A stretch of DNA of 64,000 nt from Actinoallomurus sp040655075 (GCF_040655075.1 NZ_JBFAJC010000012.1:1-64000), one strand, 5' to 3'; positions 41,126-49,621 are shown, numbered from the stretch's first letter. Translations and numbers: made by a program. The notes: generated from the letters alone by a model not told the origin.

Positions 41126-41142
41126 GGACCGCTCAGCGGACC
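41126..41142. promoter_or_regulatory. Catabolic box G shared by divergent MaoC and hydrolase promoters
   Basis: GGACCGCTCAGCGGACC, the most symmetrical copy (only one position breaks the palindrome). Toward the MaoC genes, TAGCGT starts 31 bases away on the minus strand; toward the hydrolase, GAGGAT starts 32 bases away, seven bases before the ATG. One box may thus serve both directions. Confidence 0.65.
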
Positions 41143-41185
41143 GACGGGCTTCGGCGGGCGGCCGTCGCGGCGCGAGGATCCCGCC

Positions 41186-42046
41186 ATGGACATCCAGCCG
41201 GCGCCCGAGGGGGCGTACGCCGACGCCGACGGCGTGAAGTACCACTATCTGCGCATGGGCGCGGGCAGCCCGACGATCTTCCTGCACGGCGGTGGGCCGG
41301 GGTGTACGGCCTGGTCGGACTTTGCCCCTGTCGCCCCGATGTTCGCCCATGACCGCGACTGCTACCTGGTGGACATCCTGCAGTACGGCAGGTCGGAGAA
41401 GTGCGTCATCACCGGGCCGATGTGGGACTTCCACGCCGCGAAGACCGTCGCGCTCATGGACGCGCTCGATGTCGCCAGGGCCGACTTCATCTGCAACTCC
41501 TGGGGCGGCACGATCGCGCTCAACCTGGCGGCGAAGTACCCCGAGCGGGTCCGCTCGCTGGTCGTGACCGGCAGCATGCCGACCTTTTACGGCCCGCTCG
41601 CGCCGTTGCCGGAGGGCGCCCGCCGCGGCCGCAACGCCCGCGACGCCTACTACGGGGGCACCGGCCCGTCCTGGGAGAAGATGCGCGAGCTCATGGCGCG
41701 GCTCGAGTGGTACGACCCCGACGCCATCCCGGACGAGACCGTCAACCTTCGGTACCAGCAGAGCCTCGACCCGGAGGAGATGGCGCTCGCCGCGGCGTCG
41801 GACAACCCGCGCGGCGACTGGCAGGACCTCACCGACGAACTGGGGCGCATCACGGCCCCCGTACTGTTCGCCTGGGGGATGTACGACGCGTTCCTCACCC
41901 CCGACTATCCGCTGATGCTCGCCCGCATGGTGCCGCGCGGCCACCTGTACGTCATGGACCACGCCTCCCACCACCTGCAGGAGGAGCGGCCGCACGACTT
42001 CTACTCCGTCGTCACCGGCTTCCTGAACCAGGACCACGACCGCTGA
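41186..42046 (+). CDS. C-C bond hydrolase of the meta-cleavage family (alpha/beta hydrolase)
   Basis: A 286-residue alpha/beta hydrolase with the HGGGPGCTAWSDF oxyanion motif typical of ring-fission product hydrolases. The nucleophile elbow is ICNSWGGTIALNLAA: Ser is present, but the first small residue is Cys where Gly is usual. Asp lies in AWGMYDAFLTPDY and His in DHASHHLQEERP. It may be the main ring-fission hydrolase or act on a related substrate, next to the one at 29751. Probably leaderless (box G). Confidence 0.85.
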   Translation: MDIQPAPEGAYADADGVKYHYLRMGAGSPTIFLHGGGPGCTAWSDFAPVAPMFAHDRDCYLVDILQYGRSEKCVITGPMWDFHAAKTVALMDALDVARADFICNSWGGTIALNLAAKYPERVRSLVVTGSMPTFYGPLAPLPEGARRGRNARDAYYGGTGPSWEKMRELMARLEWYDPDAIPDETVNLRYQQSLDPEEMALAAASDNPRGDWQDLTDELGRITAPVLFAWGMYDAFLTPDYPLMLARMVPRGHLYVMDHASHHLQEERPHDFYSVVTGFLNQDHDR

Positions 42047-42494
42047 GGCCGTGCTCGAAGAACTCGCGCAGCGTCCGCGCGGACTCCTCGGTGAGGTCGG
42101 ACGCCGCGAGGTCGGCCCGGGAGATCCATCGGCAGGCCTCGTGCTCGGCCGAGAGAGTGATCGGGCCGCCGTCGTACGGGAGCGCGAAGGTGTACTGCCG
42201 CGCCCGGCGGCCCGAGCCGGACGCGTAGTCGAACGACGCGACGAAGCCGGGGTCGAGCCCGGTCATCGAGGACAGGCCGGTCTCCTCGGCGAGTTCGCGG
42301 GCGAGCGCACCGAGCAGGTCCTCGCCGTCCTCGACGCCTCCGGAGGGGAGTTCCTCGATGCCCGGCAGGAAGTCGTCCGCGGCGGACCGGCGGAGGATGA
42401 GCACGCGGTCGCCGTCGTGGACGACGGCGCCGACCACGAGCTTGCCGACGCCGTCGCGCCGGGCGTCGTCCACCAGCCGCTCAAGATCGATCAT
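42012..42494 (-). CDS. NUDIX hydrolase
   Basis: A 160-residue NUDIX protein with a complete NUDIX box, GGVEDGEDLLGALARELAEE followed by TGL (Gx5Ex7REUxEExGU). The C-terminal half has the usual strand-rich fold (QYTFALPYDGGPITLSAEHE, RWISRADLA). It hydrolyses a nucleoside-diphosphate-linked substrate; which one is unknown. Its 3' end overlaps the convergent hydrolase gene by 35 bases. GGAGG abuts the ATG, so translation initiation may be weak. Confidence 0.88.
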   Translation of the reverse strand: MIDLERLVDDARRDGVGKLVVGAVVHDGDRVLILRRSAADDFLPGIEELPSGGVEDGEDLLGALARELAEETGLSSMTGLDPGFVASFDYASGSGRRARQYTFALPYDGGPITLSAEHEACRWISRADLAASDLTEESARTLREFFEHGLSGRGPGSGSR

Positions 42495-42591
42495 CCTCCG
42501 AGGGTAGTGAACCGCTGGAGCCACCACGCCGCCGATCAGCCCGGCGAGGGCGGGCGGTCTTGCGCCGCGCTGGCATCGTCACCGCCCGGGC

Positions 42592-42786
42592 TCAGTGCAG
42601 GCCGCTCTGCATCATGACGACGAGGATGGCGAGGTGAGTGATGATCACAAACCCGATGATGAAGACGAACAGGAATTTCGCGGGCCCGTGCTCGAAGACC
42701 TTTCCCTCCTTCAGGGGGCCGAGCTTGGCCTGGCGTTTGGCCATCCGCTCTGCGAACTTCTCGTCGTACGATTTTTTTTGTGACAT
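42592..42786 (-). CDS. Small single-pass membrane protein after hycE
   Basis: 64 residues: a charged N-terminus (MSQKKSYDEKFAERMAKRQA) followed by one hydrophobic helix (KFLFVFIIGFVIITHLAILV) and MMQSGLH. The start at 42786 is chosen for its AAGGA site; an ATG seven codons upstream overlaps the hycE stop and lacks one. It is the last gene of the Hyc-like operon, 20 bases after hycE. It is not part of the M. tuberculosis locus as I know it. It may be an accessory subunit stabilising the complex (inference). Confidence 0.65.
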   Translation of the reverse strand: MSQKKSYDEKFAERMAKRQAKLGPLKEGKVFEHGPAKFLFVFIIGFVIITHLAILVVMMQSGLH

Positions 42787-42806
42787 GAATTCCTTGTCGG
42801 TTTCCA

Positions 42807-44420
42807 TTAGAGGTCATTGCCGGCGTAGGAGAGGTTGAAGCTTTTGTTGGTGAGGGGGAAGTCGGGGACGATGGTGTCTTTGAGGGCGACGGGGATCGCG
42901 GGCCAGTTGAAGAAGGACGGATCCACGATTTTGACGCGGGTGAGACGCCCTTCGCCGTCGAGTTCGACGCGGTGGGCGATGGTGCCGCGCCAGCCTTCGA
43001 CGATGCCGGTTCCGGCGGTGGCGTGCCGGGTGGAGGTGATGGGTGGCCAGCTGGTGATGTAGCCGGGGTTGAGCCCGCCGATGAGTTCGGTGATGAGGCC
43101 CAGGGAGACGTCGATTTCGTCGGCGCGGATGAGGAAACGGGCCAGTACGTCGCCGCTGGTGCGGGTGGGGACGGTAAGGGTGTCTCCGAGGTCGCTGAAG
43201 GGATGACTGACCCTGGCGTCGTCGCTGAGGCCGCTGGCGCGGGCGACGTAGCCGAGCGTGCCGAGGTCGAAGGCTTGTTTGCGGGTGAGGACGGCGGTCC
43301 CGGTGAAGCGGTCGCGGATGATGGTGTGGGACAGGGCGAGGGCGACGAGTTCGCGGATGTCGTCGCCGATGGCCTCCAGCCGGGTGGGGTCGGGAAGGCG
43401 GCGGATGTTGGCTCCGCCGAGGATGATGCCGCCGCGGAGTAGCCGGTGTCCGGTGGTGTCGAGATTGAGGCGGAGCAGGGTTTCGCGGATGCGCAGTGCG
43501 TGCGCGTGCAGGATGGCGTGGCCGACGTCGTTGCACAGCGCGCCGATGTCGGTGATGTGGTTGTGGAGACGTTCGAGTTCGAGCAGGATCGCCCGCATCC
43601 GGGCGGCCTCGGGCAATACCTCGACGCCGGCGGCGTCTTCGACGGCGAGGCAGTAGGCGAGGGCGTGGCCGACGGCGGTGTCGCCGCTGATGCGTTCGGC
43701 GAGGGCGACGCGACGGGCGGGAGCGTGGCCCTCGAAGAGTTTCTCGGTGCCTTTGTGGGTGAACCACAGGCGGGCTTTGAGTTTGAGGATGGTCTCACCG
43801 ACGACGGTGAAGCGGAAGTGGCCGGGTTCGATGAGCCCGGCGTGGACGGGCCCGACGGGGATCTCATATGTTCCCGGGCCCTCGACCGGGCGGAACGGGT
43901 AGGGCGTTTCGGGGTCGCCGAACGCCGGAGGGGGCCCGGCGTCGGCGCGCATCGGATACCAGCCTCGGGGCCAATGGGGGTGGCGGAGCAGACGGCGCGG
44001 CAGCGGGTGGCCCAGTGGTACGACGCCGTACAGGTCCCGCATCTCGCGTTCGAACCGGCCGGCGGGGAAGGACAGGGCGGCGAGGGTGGGCAGGGCGGGG
44101 GCGTTCGGATCGAGGTGCAGGTGTAGTTCGACGCGGGTATCGGGCGGGCCGACGACGAACAGGTACACGACGCGGATGGCGGCACCGTTGGCGGCCTCGG
44201 GGGTGTCGTGGTGGGCGGCGACCAGAGCGAGCCGGTAGCCCTGCTTGAGCAGTTCGGCGGCGCGTTGATGCAGCTGGGTCGGCTCGATGAGCTCGGTCTG
44301 GGTACGGCGGACGACGGGGCGGTCGTTCAGTGAGGGCGGCAGGATGTTCGCTCGTTCGGGGTGCGTGCCGGCGGCGCTGCTGGATGGCCTGTTTCCGGAG
44401 CGCTTGTTGTCGGATGGCAT
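42807..44420 (-). CDS. hycE: HycE-like large subunit (NuoC-NuoD fusion) lacking NiFe cysteines
   Basis: A 537-residue fusion of a 30-kDa (NuoC-like) domain (RFEREMRDLYGVVPLGHPLP) and a 49-kDa/hydrogenase large-subunit domain (VGPVHAGLIEPGHFRFTVVG, ERISGDTAVGHALAYCLAVE). Group 4 hydrogenases bind NiFe with two CxxC pairs; here the first reads ISGDT and the C-terminal end is NKSFNLSYAGNDL, with no cysteines. It therefore cannot be a NiFe hydrogenase. The gene corresponds in order to Rv0087. It probably forms an energy-converting-hydrogenase-related membrane complex. Confidence 0.85.
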   Translation of the reverse strand: MPSDNKRSGNRPSSSAAGTHPERANILPPSLNDRPVVRRTQTELIEPTQLHQRAAELLKQGYRLALVAAHHDTPEAANGAAIRVVYLFVVGPPDTRVELHLHLDPNAPALPTLAALSFPAGRFEREMRDLYGVVPLGHPLPRRLLRHPHWPRGWYPMRADAGPPPAFGDPETPYPFRPVEGPGTYEIPVGPVHAGLIEPGHFRFTVVGETILKLKARLWFTHKGTEKLFEGHAPARRVALAERISGDTAVGHALAYCLAVEDAAGVEVLPEAARMRAILLELERLHNHITDIGALCNDVGHAILHAHALRIRETLLRLNLDTTGHRLLRGGIILGGANIRRLPDPTRLEAIGDDIRELVALALSHTIIRDRFTGTAVLTRKQAFDLGTLGYVARASGLSDDARVSHPFSDLGDTLTVPTRTSGDVLARFLIRADEIDVSLGLITELIGGLNPGYITSWPPITSTRHATAGTGIVEGWRGTIAHRVELDGEGRLTRVKIVDPSFFNWPAIPVALKDTIVPDFPLTNKSFNLSYAGNDL

Positions 44421-44422
44421 GG

Positions 44423-45904
44423 TCAGGGTGCTCCCACGATCGCGGCGGCGGCACGCAGCAGAGGCTGCAGCGGACCGAGAACGGTGCCGATGACGGCGGC
44501 GGCGGTCAGGCCGAGGACGAGCGGCGTCACTGCGCCGCGGCCCCTGGCCGTGGCCATGGAGCGGTCCTGTGCAGGGGCGGGGCCGAGCAGCATGGCGGTG
44601 GTGTGGCGGGCGAGCGCCGCGAAGATGACCAGCAGCAGGGCCAGGACGATCGCGAGTACCCAGCCGAGCCCGGCGGAGACGGCCGAGCGGGCGATGCCGA
44701 GCTCGGAGGCGAACAGCGGGAACGGTGGTAGCCCCGCGAGCGCGGCGACGGCGAAACCGAAGACGCCGGCGAGGGCGGGTTCGCCGCCGGCCAGCCCCCG
44801 TACATCGGCGATGCGACTGGTCTTGGCCTGCTGCAGGATCTGCCCGGCGCTGGTGAAGGCGACGGACTTGGCGAGGCCGTGGCCGAGGATGTGCAGGAGC
44901 AGCGCGGCGGCGGCCAGGCGGGTGCCGACGGCGGCGCCGAGCGCGGCCAGGCCCATGTGTTCGATGGAGGAGTAGGCGAGCATGCGCTTGTAGTCGCGCT
45001 GGCCGATGAGCAGCAGTGCGGCGACGGTGAGGGAGGCCAGGGCCGCGGTGATGAGCAGGACCCGCATGTAGGTGGGGCCGAGCACGGCGTCGGTGAGGAT
45101 CTTGTAGCGCAGGATGGCGGTGAAGGCGACCGACAGCAGCACCCCTGACATCAGCGCTGACACCGGGGCGGGGGCCTGGCTGTGAGCATCGGGCAGCCAG
45201 GCGTGCATGGGGGCCAGCCCGGCCTTGGTGCCGAACCCGAGCACGGCGAGCCCGGCGGCCAGCCGGATCACCCCGGGATCGAGGCGGTCCGCGTGAGCGA
45301 GGAGGAAGGTCCAGTCCAGGGCGCCGGTGCCGTGCCCGCCGGTGTGCAGCGCGGCCGCGTAGACGCACACGGTGCCCAGGAAGGCCATGGCGATTCCGAC
45401 GGAGCACAGCACCACATACTTCCAAGCGGCCTCCAGCCCCTCGCGGTCCCGGCGGTGCCCGACGAGGAACGCCGTGATGACGGTGGTGGCTTCCAGGGCG
45501 ACCCACATCAGGCCGAGGTTGTCGGCGAGCACGGTGGCGCCCATGGCGGCGAGGAAGGAGTGGACGAGGATTCCGTAGCGGCGGGCGTCGGCGGAGCTCA
45601 TGCGTCCGGCGGCCTGTTCGGCGTCGATGTGGTGCACGCTCGTCCAGGTCGCGATCAATGCGACCGCGGCGATGACGATCAGCATGAAGCCGGTGAGCGC
45701 GTCGGCGCGCAGCAGCCCGCCCCCGGTGACGCGGGCCACGTGGTGAAGCAGGTGGGGGGCGAGGGCGATGGCGGCGGTGAGCTGTCCGGCGGCGGTGGCC
45801 GCACCCGCCCAGGCGGTCCAGGTCCGCCATCCGAAGGCCGCATGCAGCCCGGCGGCTCCGGCGGGGAGGGCCAGCGGCACGTACAGCAGCAGGTCGATGG
45901 GCAT
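44423..45904 (-). CDS. hycQ: HycQ/HyfF-like proton-pumping subunit (NuoL/M/N family)
   Basis: A 493-residue membrane protein with about 13-14 helices and the antiporter-family core: GLMWVALEATTVITAFLVGH (helix-5 Glu), EAAWKYVVLCSVGIAMAFLG, GFGTKAGLAPMHAWLPDAHS (key Lys), QAPAPVSALMSGV, and the Lys/His loop QRDYKRMLAYSSIEHMGLA. Corresponds to Rv0086. The ATG overlaps the hycP stop; hycE begins 2 bases after its stop. Confidence 0.9.
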   Translation of the reverse strand: MPIDLLLYVPLALPAGAAGLHAAFGWRTWTAWAGAATAAGQLTAAIALAPHLLHHVARVTGGGLLRADALTGFMLIVIAAVALIATWTSVHHIDAEQAAGRMSSADARRYGILVHSFLAAMGATVLADNLGLMWVALEATTVITAFLVGHRRDREGLEAAWKYVVLCSVGIAMAFLGTVCVYAAALHTGGHGTGALDWTFLLAHADRLDPGVIRLAAGLAVLGFGTKAGLAPMHAWLPDAHSQAPAPVSALMSGVLLSVAFTAILRYKILTDAVLGPTYMRVLLITAALASLTVAALLLIGQRDYKRMLAYSSIEHMGLAALGAAVGTRLAAAALLLHILGHGLAKSVAFTSAGQILQQAKTSRIADVRGLAGGEPALAGVFGFAVAALAGLPPFPLFASELGIARSAVSAGLGWVLAIVLALLLVIFAALARHTTAMLLGPAPAQDRSMATARGRGAVTPLVLGLTAAAVIGTVLGPLQPLLRAAAAIVGAP

Positions 45905-46563
45905 CAGTCGCGAAGCTCTCTCAGGTCGTCCAGATCGGTTCCGCCGAGGTGGGTGTGCATGCGTGCGGTGAGCACCTGCAGCACGAGGACGGCGAGCAGC
46001 ACGTCGGCGGTGACGCCGAGGTCGACGATGAGCGGGACACCGGCGGCGATGAGGAATGCGAGCGCGGCGATGCCGTTGTCGATCATCAGCACGGCGACGA
46101 TCTGTGACAGGGCGCGCCGCCGGGTGACCAGCGTGAAGAACGCGATCAGGACCACGGCCAGTGCGGCGGGGGCGGCCCGGCCGGCGGGAGTGGGGTTCAG
46201 ATCGACCAGCGGTCGGGCGGCGGCGTACGCGGCCAAGGTGAACATGCCGGCGGCGAGTAGCGAGGCGGCCACGTTCACCAGTGGCGTCGCCTCGCGCGGC
46301 TGGTCGTCGCGGGCCAGGACCCGGCGCAGTACCCGTGGCAGCACGACCGCCTTCACCACGGCGACCACGATCGCCACCACGGCCAGCTCCACGCTGCGGC
46401 CATGGGCGGCCTGAACGGCGGCGATCAACGCGAGGGCCGCGCCCTGCAATGCGAGCAACCGCAGCAGCGCGGACAACTCACGCCGCCACACCACACCGAT
46501 ACCGGCCAGCACCAGCACACCGCACGCCGCGTACAGCACCTGGGTGTAGGCGGAACTCGTCAC
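45904..46563 (-). CDS. hycP: HycP/HyfE-like membrane subunit
   Basis: A 219-residue hydrophobic protein with about six to seven helices, including ALLRLLALQGAALALIAAVQ, ELAVVAIVVAVVKAVVLPRV and LIAAGVPLIVDLGVTADVLL, the layout of HyfE/HycP (NuoK-like) subunits. Corresponds to Rv0085. The GTG start (VTSSAYTQ) has no clear Shine-Dalgarno, so the exact start is uncertain; longer in-frame versions are not membrane-like. ATGA overlap with hycQ. Confidence 0.8.
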   Translation of the reverse strand: MTSSAYTQVLYAACGVLVLAGIGVVWRRELSALLRLLALQGAALALIAAVQAAHGRSVELAVVAIVVAVVKAVVLPRVLRRVLARDDQPREATPLVNVAASLLAAGMFTLAAYAAARPLVDLNPTPAGRAAPAALAVVLIAFFTLVTRRRALSQIVAVLMIDNGIAALAFLIAAGVPLIVDLGVTADVLLAVLVLQVLTARMHTHLGGTDLDDLRELRD

Positions 46564-46630
46564 GGTCTGCCCGGCTCGGGCCGTACGGTGATGGAGTGGG
46601 TCATGACAGCGGCTTCCTTCACAAGTGCGG

Positions 46631-47572
46631 TCAGGCGAGTACGTAGGAGGCGGTGACGGCCAGCAGGGCGAGCACGAACGACCCTGCGAGCAGCTCGGGT
46701 ATCCGGAACAGGCGCACCTTGGCCAGCAGCACCTCACCGGCGGCCAGCACACCCCCCAGCGCGGTCAGCTTGACGATCAACGCGGTCGCTCCGATGACGA
46801 GGCCGACCCAGCCGATGCCGGTGGCGACCCCCCAGGGTGCGAACAGGTTGGCCAGCAGCCCGAGCAGGAGGCTCAGCCGCATCGCGGCTGCCAGCTCGAC
46901 CAGGGCCAGGTCACGGCCGGCGTACTCCAGCACCATGGCCTCGTGCACCATGGTCAGCTCCAGGTGCGTGGCGGGGTTGTCCACCGGCATCCGCCCGGTC
47001 TCGGCCAGAATCGCGACGGCCAGCGCCGCCGCGGCCAGCAGGCCGGCCGGGGAGACCAGCCGGTCCGGGTGATGGACACCAGCGTTCACGATGGCCGCCA
47101 GGCTGGTCGACCCGGCGCGCGCCGACAGCGCGAACACCGCCAGCAGCACGGTGGGTTCCACCAGCGCCGCGATCACCATCTCCCGGCTGGCGCCCATCCC
47201 CCCGAACGCCGTGCCGGTGTCGAGCGCGGCCAGCGCGAGCGCGACCGTGCCCAACAGCAACAACCCCACCACGGCGATCAGGTCGACCGAACCGCCGACC
47301 ACCGACCGGGTGGACACCAGCGGAACGATGGCGGCGATCAGCAGACTGGTCGCGACCAGCACGGGCGGTGCCGCGACGAACAGCCATCCCGCATCGGCCG
47401 GACTGATCGGTTCCTTACCGGCGAGTTTCCGCAGGTCCCGCCACGGCTGGCCGATCCCGGCACCGGCCCGGCCCTCCATACGGGCGCGCACCAGCCGCAT
47501 CCACCCGATCAGCAACGGCGCCACCACCACCGTCAGCAGCGCCTGGCCGACCGCCACCGCCCAGCCGCTCAC
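46631..47572 (-). CDS. hycD: HycD/HyfC-like membrane subunit (NuoH family)
   Basis: A 313-residue NuoH/HycD homologue with about eight helices. Conserved loops: GRAGAGIGQPWRDLRKLAGK, FGGMGASREMVIAALVEPTV, and ILAETGRMPVDNPATHLELT with MVHEAMVLEY, the acidic loop that contacts the quinone- or active-site-side subunits. Corresponds to Rv0084. The GTG start overlaps the stop of the antiporter-like gene (GTGA). Confidence 0.92.
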   Translation of the reverse strand: MSGWAVAVGQALLTVVVAPLLIGWMRLVRARMEGRAGAGIGQPWRDLRKLAGKEPISPADAGWLFVAAPPVLVATSLLIAAIVPLVSTRSVVGGSVDLIAVVGLLLLGTVALALAALDTGTAFGGMGASREMVIAALVEPTVLLAVFALSARAGSTSLAAIVNAGVHHPDRLVSPAGLLAAAALAVAILAETGRMPVDNPATHLELTMVHEAMVLEYAGRDLALVELAAAMRLSLLLGLLANLFAPWGVATGIGWVGLVIGATALIVKLTALGGVLAAGEVLLAKVRLFRIPELLAGSFVLALLAVTASYVLA

Positions 47573-49578
47573 CGGCTCACCCCGGCCACCAGCACGATCA
47601 GCAACGCCACGAGGCCGTAGGCCAGATAACGGTGCACGCTCCCGTTCGCCAGCACGCGCGCCGCCCGGCCCACCCGCCGACCCGCCGCCAGCAGCGGGAC
47701 GTACAGGTAGGTCTCGATCCGATCGGGCACCCGGGTCTGGAACCGCACCCGCTCCACCAGGTAGGCCGACTCGTCGTAGTGGCTGACCTCGACGTCCTGT
47801 TCAGGACGTAGCACATCGTCGAAGACCCGCTGCAACGGTTCGGCGAAGGAGGTGGCGGTGTACTGGGTCCGGGCGGTCTGCGGGCCGTCGCCACAGCCCC
47901 ACGCGACGGCGCGGCGACGCGGCCTGCCGAGAGTCCGCGCGGCGACCGAGATCCCCGCGACGAGTACGGCCAAGACCACGACGACCAGCAGCGGTGAGTA
48001 GAGCGCGCCCACCCCCGGCAGGTGCAGCCGCATGGTCCCGGTCAGCGGCGAACCACCGCGCGTGATCATGGTGACCCGGGTGAGGGCGGGCGCCGTCAAC
48101 CCCGGCGCGATGGCGAGCAGTCCGCAGCCGAGGCCCGCGGCGGCCATGGCGGCCAGCATCACCGGGCCCGCCTCTCGCGCCGCCTCCGCCGCCGAGCTAC
48201 GCGGCCGGGCGAGGAACCCGGTCCCGAGCGTCTTGACGTAGGCGGCGACCCCGATCCCGGCGGTGAGCGCGACAACGCCGACGGCGACCGGAGCGGCGAT
48301 CGCGTTCAGGTCCGATGCGGGCGGCAGCGCATGGATCAAGGACTGCAGCAACAGCCATTCGCTGACGAAGCCGTTGCCAGGAGGCAGCGCGGCCGCGCAC
48401 AACGCCGCGAGCGCGAACGCCGCCGTGGTGGCGGGCATCCGCCGTCCCAGCCCGCCGAGACGGTCCAGGTCACGGGTGCCGGTCGCGCGCACCACCGCAC
48501 CGGCGGCGAAGAACAACAAGGTCTTGAAGCCCGCGTGGTTGAGGACGTGCAGCAGAGCCGCGGCCAGCGCCACACCGGCCAGCCCCGGCTGTCCGGCGTC
48601 GGCGAACAGCCCGGCCGCCCCGACGCCGAGCAGGATCAACCCGGTGTTCTCCGCGGTGGAGTACGCCAGCATCTTCTTCACATCCACCGCGACGGCGGCC
48701 TGCAAGATCCCGTACAGCGCGGACAGCGCGCCGCCGGCCGCCAGCAGGATCCACCACCAGGCCGGCCCGCCGCCGAGCAGGTCGAAACCCAGCCGGACGA
48801 TCCCGTACACCCCCAGGCTCACCATCGCCGCGCTCATCAGCGCCGAGACGTGACTGGGCGCCTCGGCATGCGCCCGCGGCAACCACGGATGCAGCGGCAC
48901 CATCCCGGCCTTGGCCGCGAATCCCGCCGCAGCAAGCACGAACACCCCACCCCGCGCCACGCCCGGCAGGCCGGGCGCGGCCTGCCGGATGGCGGTGAAG
49001 GACTCCCCACCGCACGCTGCGGCCGCCCACACCAGAGCAAACAGGATCGTCACGAAGCCGGCCTGGGTCATGGCGGCGTACCACCGGCCGGCCGACCGTA
49101 CTTCGGAGCCGTGGGCGTGCTCGGTCATCACCAGCAGCAGCGAGAACAACGCCATCAACTCCCAGGCGAGCAACAGCGTCGAAACGCTGCCCGCCACGGG
49201 CACCACCAGCATCGCCGCGACGAACAACGGCAGGGCGGCCAGCGCGGTACGTGAGGACGCACCGGTCCCGGTCCGGCCGGCGTACCCCGCCGTGTAGACG
49301 CCGACCAGTGCCGCCACACCACCGACGACCAGCAAGAACCACCCTGACAGTGCGTCCACCTCGATCCGCACTCCGCCCAGCGGCAGCAGGTTCGGCAGCA
49401 CCGACCGCCACACCCGCCCGGACAGAGCCGCCGCGCCCGCGACCACGCCCGCGACACCGGCCACGGAGGTACCGATCCCGACCGCCCCGGCACGCCACCG
49501 GGCCGGCAGCACGGCCGCCACCCCCGAGGCACCCGACGCCGCCACAGCGGCTCCCAGCCCAGAGGCGATCAGATTCAC
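47569..49578 (-). CDS. HyfB-like/Rv0083-type proton-channel subunit (NuoL family)
   Basis: A 669-residue NuoL/MrpA-like protein with about 16 helices: LLAWELMALFSLLLVMTEHA (Glu), GFAAKAGMVPLHPWLPRAHA (Lys), EAPSHVSALMSAAM, AVDVKKMLAYSTAENTGLIL, and a hydrophilic C-terminal part before a last helix (ESAYLVERVRFQTRVPDRIE). Corresponds to Rv0083. The GTG start at 49578 (VNLIASGLG) begins the first helix and has GAGG upstream. It probably moves protons or Na+ as part of the complex. Confidence 0.88.
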   Translation of the reverse strand: MNLIASGLGAAVAASGASGVAAVLPARWRAGAVGIGTSVAGVAGVVAGAAALSGRVWRSVLPNLLPLGGVRIEVDALSGWFLLVVGGVAALVGVYTAGYAGRTGTGASSRTALAALPLFVAAMLVVPVAGSVSTLLLAWELMALFSLLLVMTEHAHGSEVRSAGRWYAAMTQAGFVTILFALVWAAAACGGESFTAIRQAAPGLPGVARGGVFVLAAAGFAAKAGMVPLHPWLPRAHAEAPSHVSALMSAAMVSLGVYGIVRLGFDLLGGGPAWWWILLAAGGALSALYGILQAAVAVDVKKMLAYSTAENTGLILLGVGAAGLFADAGQPGLAGVALAAALLHVLNHAGFKTLLFFAAGAVVRATGTRDLDRLGGLGRRMPATTAAFALAALCAAALPPGNGFVSEWLLLQSLIHALPPASDLNAIAAPVAVGVVALTAGIGVAAYVKTLGTGFLARPRSSAAEAAREAGPVMLAAMAAAGLGCGLLAIAPGLTAPALTRVTMITRGGSPLTGTMRLHLPGVGALYSPLLVVVVLAVLVAGISVAARTLGRPRRRAVAWGCGDGPQTARTQYTATSFAEPLQRVFDDVLRPEQDVEVSHYDESAYLVERVRFQTRVPDRIETYLYVPLLAAGRRVGRAARVLANGSVHRYLAYGLVALLIVLVAGVSR

Positions 49579-49621
49579 CGGTTCACCCTCACCCCGCGGC
49601 GGGCGACCCCGATCCCCGTGG

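Noticed and set aside
42807..44420. Functional NiFe hydrogenase or formate hydrogenlyase
   Set aside because: Both cysteine pairs needed for the NiFe centre are absent, and no maturation genes or formate dehydrogenase are nearby.
42807..45830. 1007-codon frame joining hycE with upstream sequence
   Set aside because: The N-terminal half is antisense-like, Arg/His-rich and overlaps hycQ in another frame; hycE starts at 44420.
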